From Polaromonas sp. (GTDB taxonomy: Bacteria > Pseudomonadota > Gammaproteobacteria > Burkholderiales > Burkholderiaceae_C): a DNA stretch of 64,000 nt. Under the pieces are notes generated by a model, which was given only the letters and a program-made list of their open reading frames with translations, was not told the DNA's origin and did no database searches. This document shows, piece after piece, positions 29,768 to 39,266 of this stretch (position 1 is its first letter; the number at the start of each line of letters is the position of its first letter). Location of the stretch: contig JANYGP010000019.1 of assembly GCA_025362315.1 (NCBI GenBank), positions 1 through 64,000 of the forward strand, in the 5' to 3' direction. The position numbers and the translations under genes were made by a program.

Positions 29768-30823
29768 ATGGCATTCCTTCCTTACGCGCTGGCCCGACCT
29801 TTTTTATTTGGCCTGGACGCTGAAACAGCTCATGACGTCACCATGGGCAGTCTGGCGCGTACCCAGGGCACGCTGCTGGAACTGGCTTACCGCTGCACAC
29901 GGGTGGATGATCCCATCGAGCTGGCGGGCCTGAAGTTTGCAAACCGCGTGGGCCTGGCCGCCGGGCTGGACAAAAATGCCCTGTGCATTGATGCGCTGGC
30001 TTCCATGGGTTTTGGTTTTGTTGAAGTTGGCACCGTGACGCCCAAACCGCAAGCCGGCAATCCCAAGCCGCGCATGTTTCGGCTTCCCGAGGCCAACGCG
30101 CTGATCAATCGGCTTGGCTTTAACAACGATGGCCTGGATGCGTTTGTTGCCAATGTCAAAAAGTCGAAAATTCGTCAAATCAAAAACCCGTTGATCCTTG
30201 GCCTGAACATCGGTAAAAACGCAGCCACGCCCCTTGAAAATGCGGTCGACGACTATTTGATTTGCCTGGACGGCGTGTACCCGCATGCCGACTATGTGAC
30301 AGTCAATATCTCCAGCCCCAACACCAAAAACCTGCGCGCACTGCAAAGCGACGAAGCACTGGATGCGCTGCTAAGCGCCGTTGCCAAACGCCGGGACCAG
30401 CTGGTCAAACAGCACAGCAAACGCGTGCCGATATTTGTCAAGATTGCCCCCGATTTGAACGAATCGCAAATTGACGTGATTGCCGCCACACTCAAGCGCC
30501 ATGACATGGACGGCGTTGTTGCCACCAACACCACGCTCAGCCGCGATGCCGTACAAGGACAGCGCCATGCTGAAGAGGCCGGCGGCCTGAGCGGCTCACC
30601 TGTACTGGTTGCCAGCAACCGCGTGATCAGCCAGCTGCGTTCGGCGTTGGGCAAAAGCTTTCCGATCATGGGTGTGGGCGGCGTGATGGGTGCGGCAGAC
30701 GCGGTGTCCAAAATCAAGGCGGGTGCTGACGTAGTGCAAATTTACACCGGCTTGATTTACAGGGGCCCAGGGCTGGTCACAGACGTTGCCAGGGGCTTGA
30801 AAAAGATGAAAAATAGCTGTTAG
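29768..30823 (+). CDS. pyrD: Quinone-dependent dihydroorotate dehydrogenase
   Basis: [63 protein letters not shown]. Confidence 0.97.
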   Translation: MAFLPYALARPFLFGLDAETAHDVTMGSLARTQGTLLELAYRCTRVDDPIELAGLKFANRVGLAAGLDKNALCIDALASMGFGFVEVGTVTPKPQAGNPKPRMFRLPEANALINRLGFNNDGLDAFVANVKKSKIRQIKNPLILGLNIGKNAATPLENAVDDYLICLDGVYPHADYVTVNISSPNTKNLRALQSDEALDALLSAVAKRRDQLVKQHSKRVPIFVKIAPDLNESQIDVIAATLKRHDMDGVVATNTTLSRDAVQGQRHAEEAGGLSGSPVLVASNRVISQLRSALGKSFPIMGVGGVMGAADAVSKIKAGADVVQIYTGLIYRGPGLVTDVARGLKKMKNSC

Positions 30824-30862
30824 CGCACTAGACACGGGCGCTAACAGCTACTGTTTAAGTAG
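30812..30862. repeat. Dispersed repeat, copy F: near-perfect palindrome, likely bidirectional terminator
   Basis: TAGCTGTTAGCGC (30814-30826) / GCGCTAACAGCTA (30838-30850), 13-bp arms, 11-nt loop, spans both stop codons of convergent genes. Confidence 0.8.
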
Positions 30863-31951
30863 CATATTGGCTACATATTCACCAATGGCAAGCGAGCTGG
30901 TCAAGCCTGGCGACTCAATGCCGAACAAATTGACCAGGCCCGGCACACCGTGAACATCCGGGCCCTGGATCACAAAATCTCCAGCAGACTGCCCCGGCCC
31001 GTGCAGCTTGGGCCTGATGCCTGCGTAGTCGGCTTGCAGCATGCCGTCTTGCAGCGCTGGCCAATATTTTCTGACCTCGGCATAAAAAGCATCGCCCCGG
31101 CTGGGGTCAACGGCCAGGTCATCTGGTGAATCAACCCACTGGACATCGGGGCCGAACCTTGCCTGTCCACCCAGATCCATTGTCAAATGTACGCCCATTC
31201 CGGCGGCTTCAGGCACGGGGTAAATCAGGTGGCTGAAGGGTGCCTTGCCTCGCAGCGTGAAGTAATTGCCCTTGGCCCAAAACGTTGGCGGCACATGCTG
31301 CGCGTCCAGACCCTTGATGCGGCTGGCAATTTGTGGGGCATTCAGTCCGGCAGCGTTGATGACCATGCTGGCAGACAGAGCGGTGCCGTCAAACGCTATC
31401 ACATCAATAGCTGCTTGCGCCCGTATCATGTGGGCTATAGCCGTATTAAGCACTGTCGCACCACCTGCATTTTCCATATCACCCTGCAGCGACAGCATCA
31501 GAGTGTGGCTGTCCACAATACCGGTACTGGGTGAGGCAATCGCAGCAACGCATGTGAGTTGCGGTTCCCTGGCCCGCGCCTCCCCGCAGGTCAGCAGCAC
31601 CAGATCATCGACGCCATTGCGGGCGGCTTTGGCAACGATGCCTTGCAATTGACTCACTTGTGATGCATGTGTGGCTACCAGCAGTTTGCCGCAGCGGCTG
31701 TGGCCAATGCCCCGCTCGGCACAGTAGGCATACAGCAGGTGTTTACCTTGCACACAAAGCCGCGCTTTCAGTGAGCCTTCAGGGTAATAAATGCCCGCAT
31801 GAATGACTTCGCTGTTGCGCGAACTGGTGCCAGTGCCAATGGCGTGGGCAGCCTCCAGCACCATGACCTCACGGCCGCGCAACGCCAGCGCCCGGCCAAT
31901 GGCCAGGCCCACAACGCCTGCTCCGACGACGATGCAATCAACTTTGTCCAA
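30848..31951 (-). CDS. NAD(P)/FAD-dependent oxidoreductase, L-2-hydroxyglutarate oxidase-like
   Basis: [62 protein letters not shown]. Confidence 0.9.
   Translation of the reverse strand: MDKVDCIVVGAGVVGLAIGRALALRGREVMVLEAAHAIGTGTSSRNSEVIHAGIYYPEGSLKARLCVQGKHLLYAYCAERGIGHSRCGKLLVATHASQVSQLQGIVAKAARNGVDDLVLLTCGEARAREPQLTCVAAIASPSTGIVDSHTLMLSLQGDMENAGGATVLNTAIAHMIRAQAAIDVIAFDGTALSASMVINAAGLNAPQIASRIKGLDAQHVPPTFWAKGNYFTLRGKAPFSHLIYPVPEAAGMGVHLTMDLGGQARFGPDVQWVDSPDDLAVDPSRGDAFYAEVRKYWPALQDGMLQADYAGIRPKLHGPGQSAGDFVIQGPDVHGVPGLVNLFGIESPGLTSSLAIGEYVANMLLKQ
31394..31444 (+). repeat. Dispersed ~50-bp repeat, copy G (antisense within FAD oxidoreductase CDS)
   Basis: cgctatcacatcaatagctgcttgcgcccgtatcatgtgggctatagcc. 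Confidence 0.7.
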
Positions 31952-31963
31952 CCTGGCTGCCCT

Positions 31964-32947
31964 TTAAAGTTTGCGAGTGTCTGTTTTGACAAGCAACTCT
32001 ACCAGCGACTGCAAATGTTTTTTCAATGGCGCAAAACCGGGCGTGACTTCCAGGGTGTCTTCAGACATGTACAGCTTGCGATTGATTTCCAGCTGAATGC
32101 TGTGACGCTGCGCATCCGGGTTGCTGTAGCGGCGCACCAGTTCCACGCCTTTGTACGGATGGTTATACGACACGCTGTAGCCAAAACCTTCGAGCAGAGC
32201 GCAGATTTTTTTCGACAAGGCAGGATCAGCGGTTGTGCCGTCCCGATCACCAACGACGAAGTCAGCATGCGCCTCGCCCGGGAATTGAGTGGCATGGCTT
32301 GACGCGATGGCAGGCATGGAATGGCAGTTGATGTGAATGCTGTAGCCATGGCTGGCATGGGCGGTGTCAATGGCACTGGATACTGCGTCGTGGTACGGCT
32401 GCCAGCAATTGGCAATGCGTTTCTGCAGCTCGGCAGCGCTGAGCTTTCGGGCGTAAATGGGCATGCCGTCGTCCAGCGAACGCCAGATCAGCCCTTTGCC
32501 CAACCGCACTTTTGACATGATGCTGGCATCGGTTTCAATCAGGCCCGGCCAGGGCGTTTCTAGCAGAGTTTCATCAATCTCGGTTGTGTTGCGGTTGGTG
32601 TCCAGGTAACTGCGTGGAAATTTGGCTTCAACCCAGTGGACCCCGAGGCGGGGGGCAAAGTCGTAAAGCTTTTCTACGTGCGTGTCTTCAGCGCGGCGCA
32701 AGGCCTGCGCATCGCAGCTGAACTGAAAGTCTGCCGGATACTGCGTGCCGCTGTGGGGAGAGTCCAGCACCAGCGCGGTATTGCCCGGTATAAAGTGAAT
32801 CATTGAAGACATTGAAGACATTGAAGACATTGAAGTCGTTGCAGACATTGCAGACGCTGAAACCATTGATGCGGTTGATGTCATTGTGCCCATGCCCAAA
32901 CGCGAACACCTTTCGCGTTTGATCAACAACAGGCTTGCCGGGTGCAT
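31964..32947 (-). CDS. N-formylglutamate amidohydrolase family protein; true start uncertain
   Basis: LVLDSPHSGTQYPADF, THVEKLYDF, INCHSMPAIASSHATQFPGEAHADFVVGDRDGTT. Confidence 0.85.
   Translation of the reverse strand: MHPASLLLIKRERCSRLGMGTMTSTASMVSASAMSATTSMSSMSSMSSMIHFIPGNTALVLDSPHSGTQYPADFQFSCDAQALRRAEDTHVEKLYDFAPRLGVHWVEAKFPRSYLDTNRNTTEIDETLLETPWPGLIETDASIMSKVRLGKGLIWRSLDDGMPIYARKLSAAELQKRIANCWQPYHDAVSSAIDTAHASHGYSIHINCHSMPAIASSHATQFPGEAHADFVVGDRDGTTADPALSKKICALLEGFGYSVSYNHPYKGVELVRRYSNPDAQRHSIQLEINRKLYMSEDTLEVTPGFAPLKKHLQSLVELLVKTDTRKL
32802..32882. repeat. Degenerate 9-bp tandem repeat (ATTGAAGAC)n at 5' end of the amidohydrolase ORF
   Basis: Three perfect and several degenerate nonamers; codes for SMSSMSSMSSM on the minus strand. 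Confidence 0.85.
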
Positions 32948-33918
32948 CAGTCCAGACTGATCTTGGCAAATTTGGCGATGCGCTGCATTTTGTCAATTTC
33001 TTTTTTGATTTGAATACCAAAGTCATCTGGCGCTGTGCCCGTTGCAAACAAGCCCTGGGCGGCCAGCTTGTCCCGAATGGCGGGCTCCTTCAACGCCTGG
33101 GCAACGGCATCGTTGATGCGTTTGACGGTTGCCGCTGGCGTGCCCGCAGGGGCAACCAGACCAAACCACGACGGGTCGTTGTTGGAAAACAATGCCAGCT
33201 CACCGTAAGTTGGCACATTCGGCAACACGTCCAGCCGCTTGCCCCAGGACACAGCAATGGCACGCAGTTTGCCCGACTGAATGAAAGGCAAAGACGACGC
33301 GACCTGGTCAAAGTACATGTTGACTTGCCCCGCCACCACGTCGTTCAGTGCGGGGCCTGCACCCCGATACGGAATGTGCACCATGAAGGTATTGGTCGTG
33401 CTTTTGAAAAGCTCGCCCCACATGTGGCCAATCGTGCCATTGCCCGGGGACGCAAACGTCACCTTGCCCGGATTGGCCTTGAGGTATTTGATCAGTTCAG
33501 CGTAATTGGTCACGGGCAACGCTGCATTGACCACCAGCACGCCCGGCGCCTTGACCAGTTCTGTCACGGGTGCAAAGTCTTTGATCGGGTCATACGGCAG
33601 TTTTTTGTACACCGAAGGGTTGACACCATGCGTTGACAACGTGGCCACGCCCAGCGTGAAACCATCGGGCGCAGACTTGGCAACTTCGCTCATGCCAATG
33701 GAGCCGCCTGCACCTGCGCGGTTTTCAACAATCACGCTCTGGCCCAAAATACGCGACAAAGGCTCCGTCATGACCCGGGCCGTGATGTCGGTAGCGCCAC
33801 CCGGCGGGAAAGGCACCACCAGACGCAGCGGCTTGGTCTGCTGCGACCATGACAGTCCGGGGAGCAATGACGCGCTGCTCAAAATTGCCAGGTTTTGAAG
33901 CAATTGCCGTTTTTTCAT
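32947..33918 (-). CDS. Bug family tripartite tricarboxylate transporter substrate-binding protein
   Basis: KPLRLVVPFPPGGATDITARVMTEPLSRILGQSVIVENRAGAGGSIGMSEVAKSAPDG. Confidence 0.93.
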   Translation of the reverse strand: MKKRQLLQNLAILSSASLLPGLSWSQQTKPLRLVVPFPPGGATDITARVMTEPLSRILGQSVIVENRAGAGGSIGMSEVAKSAPDGFTLGVATLSTHGVNPSVYKKLPYDPIKDFAPVTELVKAPGVLVVNAALPVTNYAELIKYLKANPGKVTFASPGNGTIGHMWGELFKSTTNTFMVHIPYRGAGPALNDVVAGQVNMYFDQVASSLPFIQSGKLRAIAVSWGKRLDVLPNVPTYGELALFSNNDPSWFGLVAPAGTPAATVKRINDAVAQALKEPAIRDKLAAQGLFATGTAPDDFGIQIKKEIDKMQRIAKFAKISLD

Positions 33919-34023
33919 GAAGTCTCCAGTTGTGTTGATAGCGTCATTGTGAAAGTCAACACACTTTGTGACAAATGAAGCTTCAGACTTACTTCATTCC
34001 TGGATGGCATAAACTACGGGCCT

Positions 34024-34929
34024 GTGAAACGCCTCCAACCGCCCCTGCATTTGCTGAAAGCTTTTGTCACCACCGCACGTTTTGCAAATGTGTCCAGGGC
34101 CGCTGAGGCATTGCATTTGAGCCAGAGCGCGGTGAGCAAACAAATTGCCGAACTTGAAGACATGACAGGCGTGCTGCTGTTTGAACGCATTCGCAAAAGG
34201 TTGATCCTGAGCCCGGCAGGCATGCGCTATGAAGCCGCCATCAAGCCCCTGTTGGCCCAACTGGAGGCAGCTACGCTGGAGCTGATCACCAGTGGCGATG
34301 GCGGCGGTGCGCTGCACCTGTCAACACTGCCAACCTTTGGCGCGAAATGCCTGATACCGTGTTTGCCAGCATTTCAGGCACTGCACCCGCAAATCACACT
34401 GCATTTTGTGCCCTATGTCCAGGGCTATGACTTCACGCGGGCCGACCTGGACTGCTCGATATTGTTTGGCGATGGCACCTGGCCTGGCGCTGTGGCTGAA
34501 TACATCGCCGGCCATGAAATGGCCCTGATTGCACCGCCATCCTTGAGAGTTGCCACGCCTCAGGAACTGGCTGGCATGACGCACCTGCACCATGTCAGTG
34601 TGCCGCAGGCGTGGACCCACTGGAGCAACGTGCATGGTGTGAGCAAATTCAACCTGCTGGCCGGCCCGCAGCTTGACCAGTTTCACAGCCTGATACGGGC
34701 TGTCATGGCCGGCATGGGTGTTGCGTTGGTGCCGCATTGTCTGGTCAGGGACGACATTGCTGCAGGCCTCGTGTCAGCACCATTCAAAACAGATGACCAT
34801 GGAGGTTACGGTGGCTATGTTGGCAGCACAGGTTACTACCTTTGTTACCCCGAGGCGCGCAGGCACCCGGTGCCGCTCAGCCACTTTCGCGACTGGTTGC
34901 TGGCCCTGACCTTACCTGAATTAACCTGA
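34024..34929 (+). CDS. LysR family transcriptional regulator (GTG start)
   Basis: HLLKAFVTTARFANVSRAAEALHLSQSAVSKQIAELEDMTGVLLFER HTH. Confidence 0.92.
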   Translation: MKRLQPPLHLLKAFVTTARFANVSRAAEALHLSQSAVSKQIAELEDMTGVLLFERIRKRLILSPAGMRYEAAIKPLLAQLEAATLELITSGDGGGALHLSTLPTFGAKCLIPCLPAFQALHPQITLHFVPYVQGYDFTRADLDCSILFGDGTWPGAVAEYIAGHEMALIAPPSLRVATPQELAGMTHLHHVSVPQAWTHWSNVHGVSKFNLLAGPQLDQFHSLIRAVMAGMGVALVPHCLVRDDIAAGLVSAPFKTDDHGGYGGYVGSTGYYLCYPEARRHPVPLSHFRDWLLALTLPELT

Positions 34930-35018
34930 CCTGAATTAACCTGACCTGAATTAATCTGACCTGAATTAATCTGACCTGACTTAACCTGACCTGACTTAAC
35001 CTGACCTGAATTAACCTG
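34915..35018. repeat. 15-bp minisatellite, 7 units (CCTGAATTAACCTGA)
   Basis: Tandem units with C/A and T/C variants; first unit contains the LysR stop codon. Confidence 0.95.
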
Positions 35019-35199
35019 CGAAACGCTGGCTATGGGTTTTAAAGGGTTTTAAAAGTTCAGTCCTACAGGCGCAGGCTAAATGGACCTACAGACCCGAAAT
35101 GCCAGTCTGCTTATATTAAAAGCATCTTTCGCAGCATGACATGATGCGTGCCGAAGGTTAAACCTCACTGGTCTTTCACAACACTTATCAGGACGCAAA

Positions 35200-35898
35200 A
35201 TGATTCAAAAACGCAAGCTGTCGATCGCACTTTCAACCGTGTTGGCCTCCCTGGCCATGGCCGGGTTGGCTCAAGCCCAGACGAGTTCAGGGTCTGGAAC
35301 GACTTCTGGAACCACCAGCACCACCGCAACAGGTTCAGGACCAACAACCAGTTCTTCGTCTGGCATGTCATCGAGCGCCATGTTCGGCGGCGATGGTTCC
35401 ATGTTTGCAGCTGGGTCCGGGTATCTGGGGTTTAACCTTGGCCAGTCGACCTATCGCCTGAACAATGGATTGGGTGGTTTTGGTTCACAGCAACGTAAAA
35501 ACTCCTACAACATCTACGGCGGCGGCTATTTCAGTGAAAACGTTGGTGTCCAGCTGGGCTACACCGACTTTGACCGCATCAGCCGTGCAGGCGGAACAAC
35601 GTATGCCAATGGCTTTACAGTCAGCCTGGTGGGCCGTTTGCCAGTTGCACCGTCATTCAACTTATTGGGCCGCCTGGGTACCACCTACAGCCGTACCGAC
35701 GTTTCTTCCAATCCGGCTTCGGGCATTGCTGCTGGCAAGGCAAGTGGTTGGGGTGCGTCCTACGGCGTTGGTGCTGAATACATGTTCAGCCCCAATTGGT
35801 CTGGAGTGGTGCAGTACGACGAATATCGCATGAAGTTTGCAGGCACCGGCCGTGAAAAAATCAACGTTGCCAGCCTGGGCGTGCGTTACAAGTTCTGA
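35200..35898 (+). CDS. OmpA-like beta-barrel outer membrane protein
   Basis: Signal peptide, Ser/Thr-rich linker, barrel strands with C-terminal SLGVRYKF. Confidence 0.75.
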   Translation: MIQKRKLSIALSTVLASLAMAGLAQAQTSSGSGTTSGTTSTTATGSGPTTSSSSGMSSSAMFGGDGSMFAAGSGYLGFNLGQSTYRLNNGLGGFGSQQRKNSYNIYGGGYFSENVGVQLGYTDFDRISRAGGTTYANGFTVSLVGRLPVAPSFNLLGRLGTTYSRTDVSSNPASGIAAGKASGWGASYGVGAEYMFSPNWSGVVQYDEYRMKFAGTGREKINVASLGVRYKF

Positions 35899-35914
35899 AG
35901 TCCCGGAATTGAAA

Positions 35915-35962
35915 TGCTATTGATAGGGTAGCTGGTCACGCCCGTCATTGTTGGGCTCTGGT
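35915..35962 (+). repeat. Dispersed ~50-bp repeat, copy H (diverged)
   Basis: tgctattgatagggtagctggtcacgcccgtcattgttgggctctgg. Confidence 0.55.
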
Positions 35963-35976
35963 CTTAAAAGATTCTA

Positions 35977-36008
35977 AACCCTGGAAACACATGTTTTCAG
36001 GGTTTTTT
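35977..36008 (+). terminator. Rho-independent terminator
   Basis: AAACCCTGGAAACACATGTTTTCAGGGTTTTTT. Confidence 0.75.
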
Positions 36009-36038
36009 ATCGAGCCAACTTGCTCTGGCCAATAGGTT

Positions 36039-36752
36039 TCACTTCATCTGCACTGAACCATTGACATTCACCTGAACAGCACTTTTGCCTGCCTCTACCG
36101 GAATGGCTGAGTTTTCAGCATCTGCCGAACGCGCCATGGCCATCATTGGGCGACCTCTGGGCTGAAAGCCCTGGTCATTGGCGTTGATGCTGACTTCACG
36201 CAGTGTGTAGCCAGTAAACCCAAAACCTTTGGCAACTTCAATTGCCTTGGCCTTGAACCGTTCAATGGCCATGGCTTGGGCTTCGCCTTCAGCTTTAGAG
36301 CGTTGCTCCCGGCTCAGTGCAAAGCTGACGTTGGCCAGGCTCAATGTCTGGATTTTGCCTGCCGTTCCCGTGATGCGAGTGAAGTCCCGGCCCTCCAGCA
36401 CCAGTTCTGTCGTGCCCTGCCAACCATTGATTTTGCTGTTCTTGTCATAGCGTGGGTAAAGGCTGAAATTGCCCGTCCGAACATCCATCTGGTTGGGTGC
36501 TGCCTGCGATTTGGCAACCGCAAGGGCAGCGTCCAGCGCCTGTTTTAGCTGCGTTTGCACGCTATTTGCATCAGCCCCGCTGAGGGTGGTGCTCATGGCA
36601 ATCGACAGCAGGTCCTGTTGAACTTCAACGCTGGCATTGCTGCTGAGCTGGGCAATATTCTGCAAAACGTCGCGTGCGCTTGATTGTTGTGCAAACAGAC
36701 CTGTAACGCAGGTCATCAGTGCGCAGGCAGCTATTGATTTTATAGTCAGCAT
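36039..36752 (-). CDS. SIMPL (DUF541) domain periplasmic protein
   Basis: Signal peptide; EQRSKAEGEAQAMAIERFKAKAIEVAKGFGFTGYTLREVSIN is SIMPL-like. Confidence 0.8.
   Translation of the reverse strand: MLTIKSIAACALMTCVTGLFAQQSSARDVLQNIAQLSSNASVEVQQDLLSIAMSTTLSGADANSVQTQLKQALDAALAVAKSQAAPNQMDVRTGNFSLYPRYDKNSKINGWQGTTELVLEGRDFTRITGTAGKIQTLSLANVSFALSREQRSKAEGEAQAMAIERFKAKAIEVAKGFGFTGYTLREVSINANDQGFQPRGRPMMAMARSADAENSAIPVEAGKSAVQVNVNGSVQMK
36703..36747 (-). repeat. Dispersed ~50-bp repeat, copy I (in-frame within signal peptide)
   Basis: Reverse strand: actataaaatcaatagctgcctgcgcactgatgacctgcgttacagg encodes TIKSIAACALMTCVTG. Confidence 0.68.
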
Positions 36753-36980
36753 GATTTAACCCTTAAAAAGACGGGAAGCTTAAAAACAGGCGAGTAGCCA
36801 ACTGTGCTGCAGATTATTGGGTATTTTCAGCTTTGCCTGTCAAAGGCAATCCGTTCAGGATGTTTGACTACAAGCGCGCTGGCTCTGGTGGAATTGTCTG
36901 ACAGAAATCCAGCAACTTTTGTAACATTGTGTCAAACCAACGCGATTTAACGACAAAACACTTCAATTCACCATCAAAAT

Positions 36981-37745
36981 GTGCCTGTTACAAATTACTG
37001 GATGCCTATGACACAAGTTGCTACTCCTCCACGTGCTGACAAGATCCTGATTGTTGATGACGATGCCCGCATACGTGACTTGCTCCGCCGATATCTGGCG
37101 CAGGAAGGTTTTGAAGTGATGCTGGCTGAAGACGGCAAGTCACTGAGCCGCATCTTGCTGCGTGACTCAGTCGATTTGATCGTGCTTGATCTGATGATGC
37201 CGGGTGAAGATGGCTTGTCCATTTGTCGCCGCCTGCGTGCCGCCAATGACCGCACGCCCATCATTATGTTGACCGCCAAGGGGGAGGACGTTGACCGGAT
37301 CGTCGGCCTGGAAGTGGGTGCTGATGACTATTTGTCCAAACCTTTCAATCCGCGTGAACTGTTGGCCCGGGTCCATGCTGTGCTGCGCCGCCGCCCTACC
37401 CTGGAAGTGCCAGGCGCGCCATCGCTGGATCAGGAAGTCATTACGTTTGGACAGTTTTCGTTTGACCTGGGTTTGCGTTCACTGCATAAAAACGGTGAAG
37501 AGTTGCCGCTGACCACAGGCGAATTTGCCATGCTCAAAACGCTGGTGCGCCACCCACGGCAACCGCTGTCGCGTGAAAAGCTGGCGCAACTGGCCCGCGG
37601 TCGGGAATTTGAGCCCTATGATCGCAGTTTAGACGTGCAAGTTTCGCGCCTGCGCAAACTGATTGAAGCCGACGCTGCAGCGCCGCGCTACATTCAGACT
37701 GTGTGGGGCGTGGGCTACGTTTTTGTGCCGGATGGTACAAATTGA
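36981..37745 (+). CDS. ompR: OmpR-type response regulator (true start probably 37002 or 37008)
   Basis: ILIVDDDARIRDLLRRYLAQEGFEV receiver plus winged-helix output domain; followed by envZ-like kinase. Confidence 0.9.
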   Translation: MPVTNYWMPMTQVATPPRADKILIVDDDARIRDLLRRYLAQEGFEVMLAEDGKSLSRILLRDSVDLIVLDLMMPGEDGLSICRRLRAANDRTPIIMLTAKGEDVDRIVGLEVGADDYLSKPFNPRELLARVHAVLRRRPTLEVPGAPSLDQEVITFGQFSFDLGLRSLHKNGEELPLTTGEFAMLKTLVRHPRQPLSREKLAQLARGREFEPYDRSLDVQVSRLRKLIEADAAAPRYIQTVWGVGYVFVPDGTN

Positions 37746-37793
37746 ATCTGCAGTAAAGACAAAAACGAAGCCAACAGCCACATCGCACATTGA

Positions 37794-39173
37794 ATGCAAG
37801 CCACAGGTCCCATCGCATTAGAAACAATCCCCGCATCACTTGAATCAAGACCGCGCCGGGGCTTGAGTCTTTTCTGGCGCACTTTTTTGTTTTTGTCGTT
37901 GCTGCTGATTGGCTCCATCGTGGCTTGGCTACAAACCTACCGGGCCCTTGAATCCGAGCCCCGTGCGGTGCAAAGCGCGCAGCAGTTGGCCTCGCTGGTC
38001 AACCTGACCCGGGCCGCCCTGCGCTACTCAGACGCCATTGCCCGTGTCTCGCTGATCAAAACGCTGGCCGAAGAAGAACGTGTGCGGATCACACTGCGCG
38101 AGCCTGGCGACAAGTTTGAGTTGTTTGACAACGACTTGCTGGGCAAACGCACCAGTGAGGAGCTCAAGCTCAGGCTCGGGGCCAGCACCGTGGTAGCCAC
38201 TCAGGTCAATGGCCAAAAGGGTTTGTGGGTCGGATTTTCAATTGACAAAGACAGCTATTGGCTCCAGACCGACGAGTCCCGTGTTGGCCCGTCCAAAGGC
38301 AGTACCTGGCTGATATGGCTGGTCACAGCTGCAGCGATGTCCCTGGTCGGCGCAGCGTTTATTGCGCGTTTGATCAACAGCCCGCTCAAGCAGCTGTCGT
38401 TTGCAGCCAGCCGCATGAGGGATGGTGACTTTGACGCCAGCCTGCTGGACGAGAAAGCCGCCACCAGTGAAGTGCGCGCCGTCAACATTGGCTTTAACCG
38501 CATGGCCGAGCAACTGTCAAAAATTGAGCAGGACCGCGTCATCATGCTGGCTGGCATATCGCATGACCTGCGCACCCCGCTGGCCAGGTTGCGCCTGGAA
38601 ACAGAAATGAGCGTTGCTGACGACGACGCGCGCGCGCACATGGCCGCTGACATTTCGCAGCTTGATTCAATCATCGACAAATTTCTGGATTACGCACGCC
38701 CGGAGCCTGCCCAGCTGGCAACTGTGTCTTTAAGCGCAGTGGTCGATGCCGCCATGTACGGCTTGGGCACGATGCAGGACATGCGGGTCACCATCGACAT
38801 CCCGGACAAGCTGTATGTGCTGGCCGATGAGGTGGAGTTGCTGCGGGTGATTTCAAACCTGCTAGAAAACGCCCGGCGCTATGGCAAGACGCCTGAGACC
38901 GGAATTGCCCTGATTGACATAGCTGCCAAAACACGCGACCAGTGGGTGCTGATCAAGGTGCGGGATCACGGCATGGGGGTTTCCAGTGAGACACTGCCCA
39001 AGTTGACACGGCCATTTTTCAGGGGCGATGCAGCCCGCACAGCTGCGACAGGCGCAGGCTTGGGCCTGGCCATTGTTGAGAAAACAATTCAGCGCATGGG
39101 CGGCGTGTTTGGGCTGGCCAACACGGCATCGGGTGGACTGGCCGCGCACATCAAATTGCGGCGCGGAGATTGA
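37794..39173 (+). CDS. envZ: EnvZ-type sensor histidine kinase
   Basis: HAMP, MLAGISHDLRTPLARLRLETEM, NLLENARRYG, GAGLGLAIVEK. Confidence 0.9.
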   Translation: MQATGPIALETIPASLESRPRRGLSLFWRTFLFLSLLLIGSIVAWLQTYRALESEPRAVQSAQQLASLVNLTRAALRYSDAIARVSLIKTLAEEERVRITLREPGDKFELFDNDLLGKRTSEELKLRLGASTVVATQVNGQKGLWVGFSIDKDSYWLQTDESRVGPSKGSTWLIWLVTAAAMSLVGAAFIARLINSPLKQLSFAASRMRDGDFDASLLDEKAATSEVRAVNIGFNRMAEQLSKIEQDRVIMLAGISHDLRTPLARLRLETEMSVADDDARAHMAADISQLDSIIDKFLDYARPEPAQLATVSLSAVVDAAMYGLGTMQDMRVTIDIPDKLYVLADEVELLRVISNLLENARRYGKTPETGIALIDIAAKTRDQWVLIKVRDHGMGVSSETLPKLTRPFFRGDAARTAATGAGLGLAIVEKTIQRMGGVFGLANTASGGLAAHIKLRRGD

Positions 39174-39266
39174 ACTGAATTTTTTGTGCGCTGTGTTGGC
39201 ACAGCCGCAGATTTCAGTTCAACTTCTTACCTATTCAGACAAGCTTTTATCAATTGGAACTGACAC

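Noticed and set aside
34915-35018. Possible CRISPR array
   Set aside because: Units are contiguous 15-mers with no spacers; it is a minisatellite
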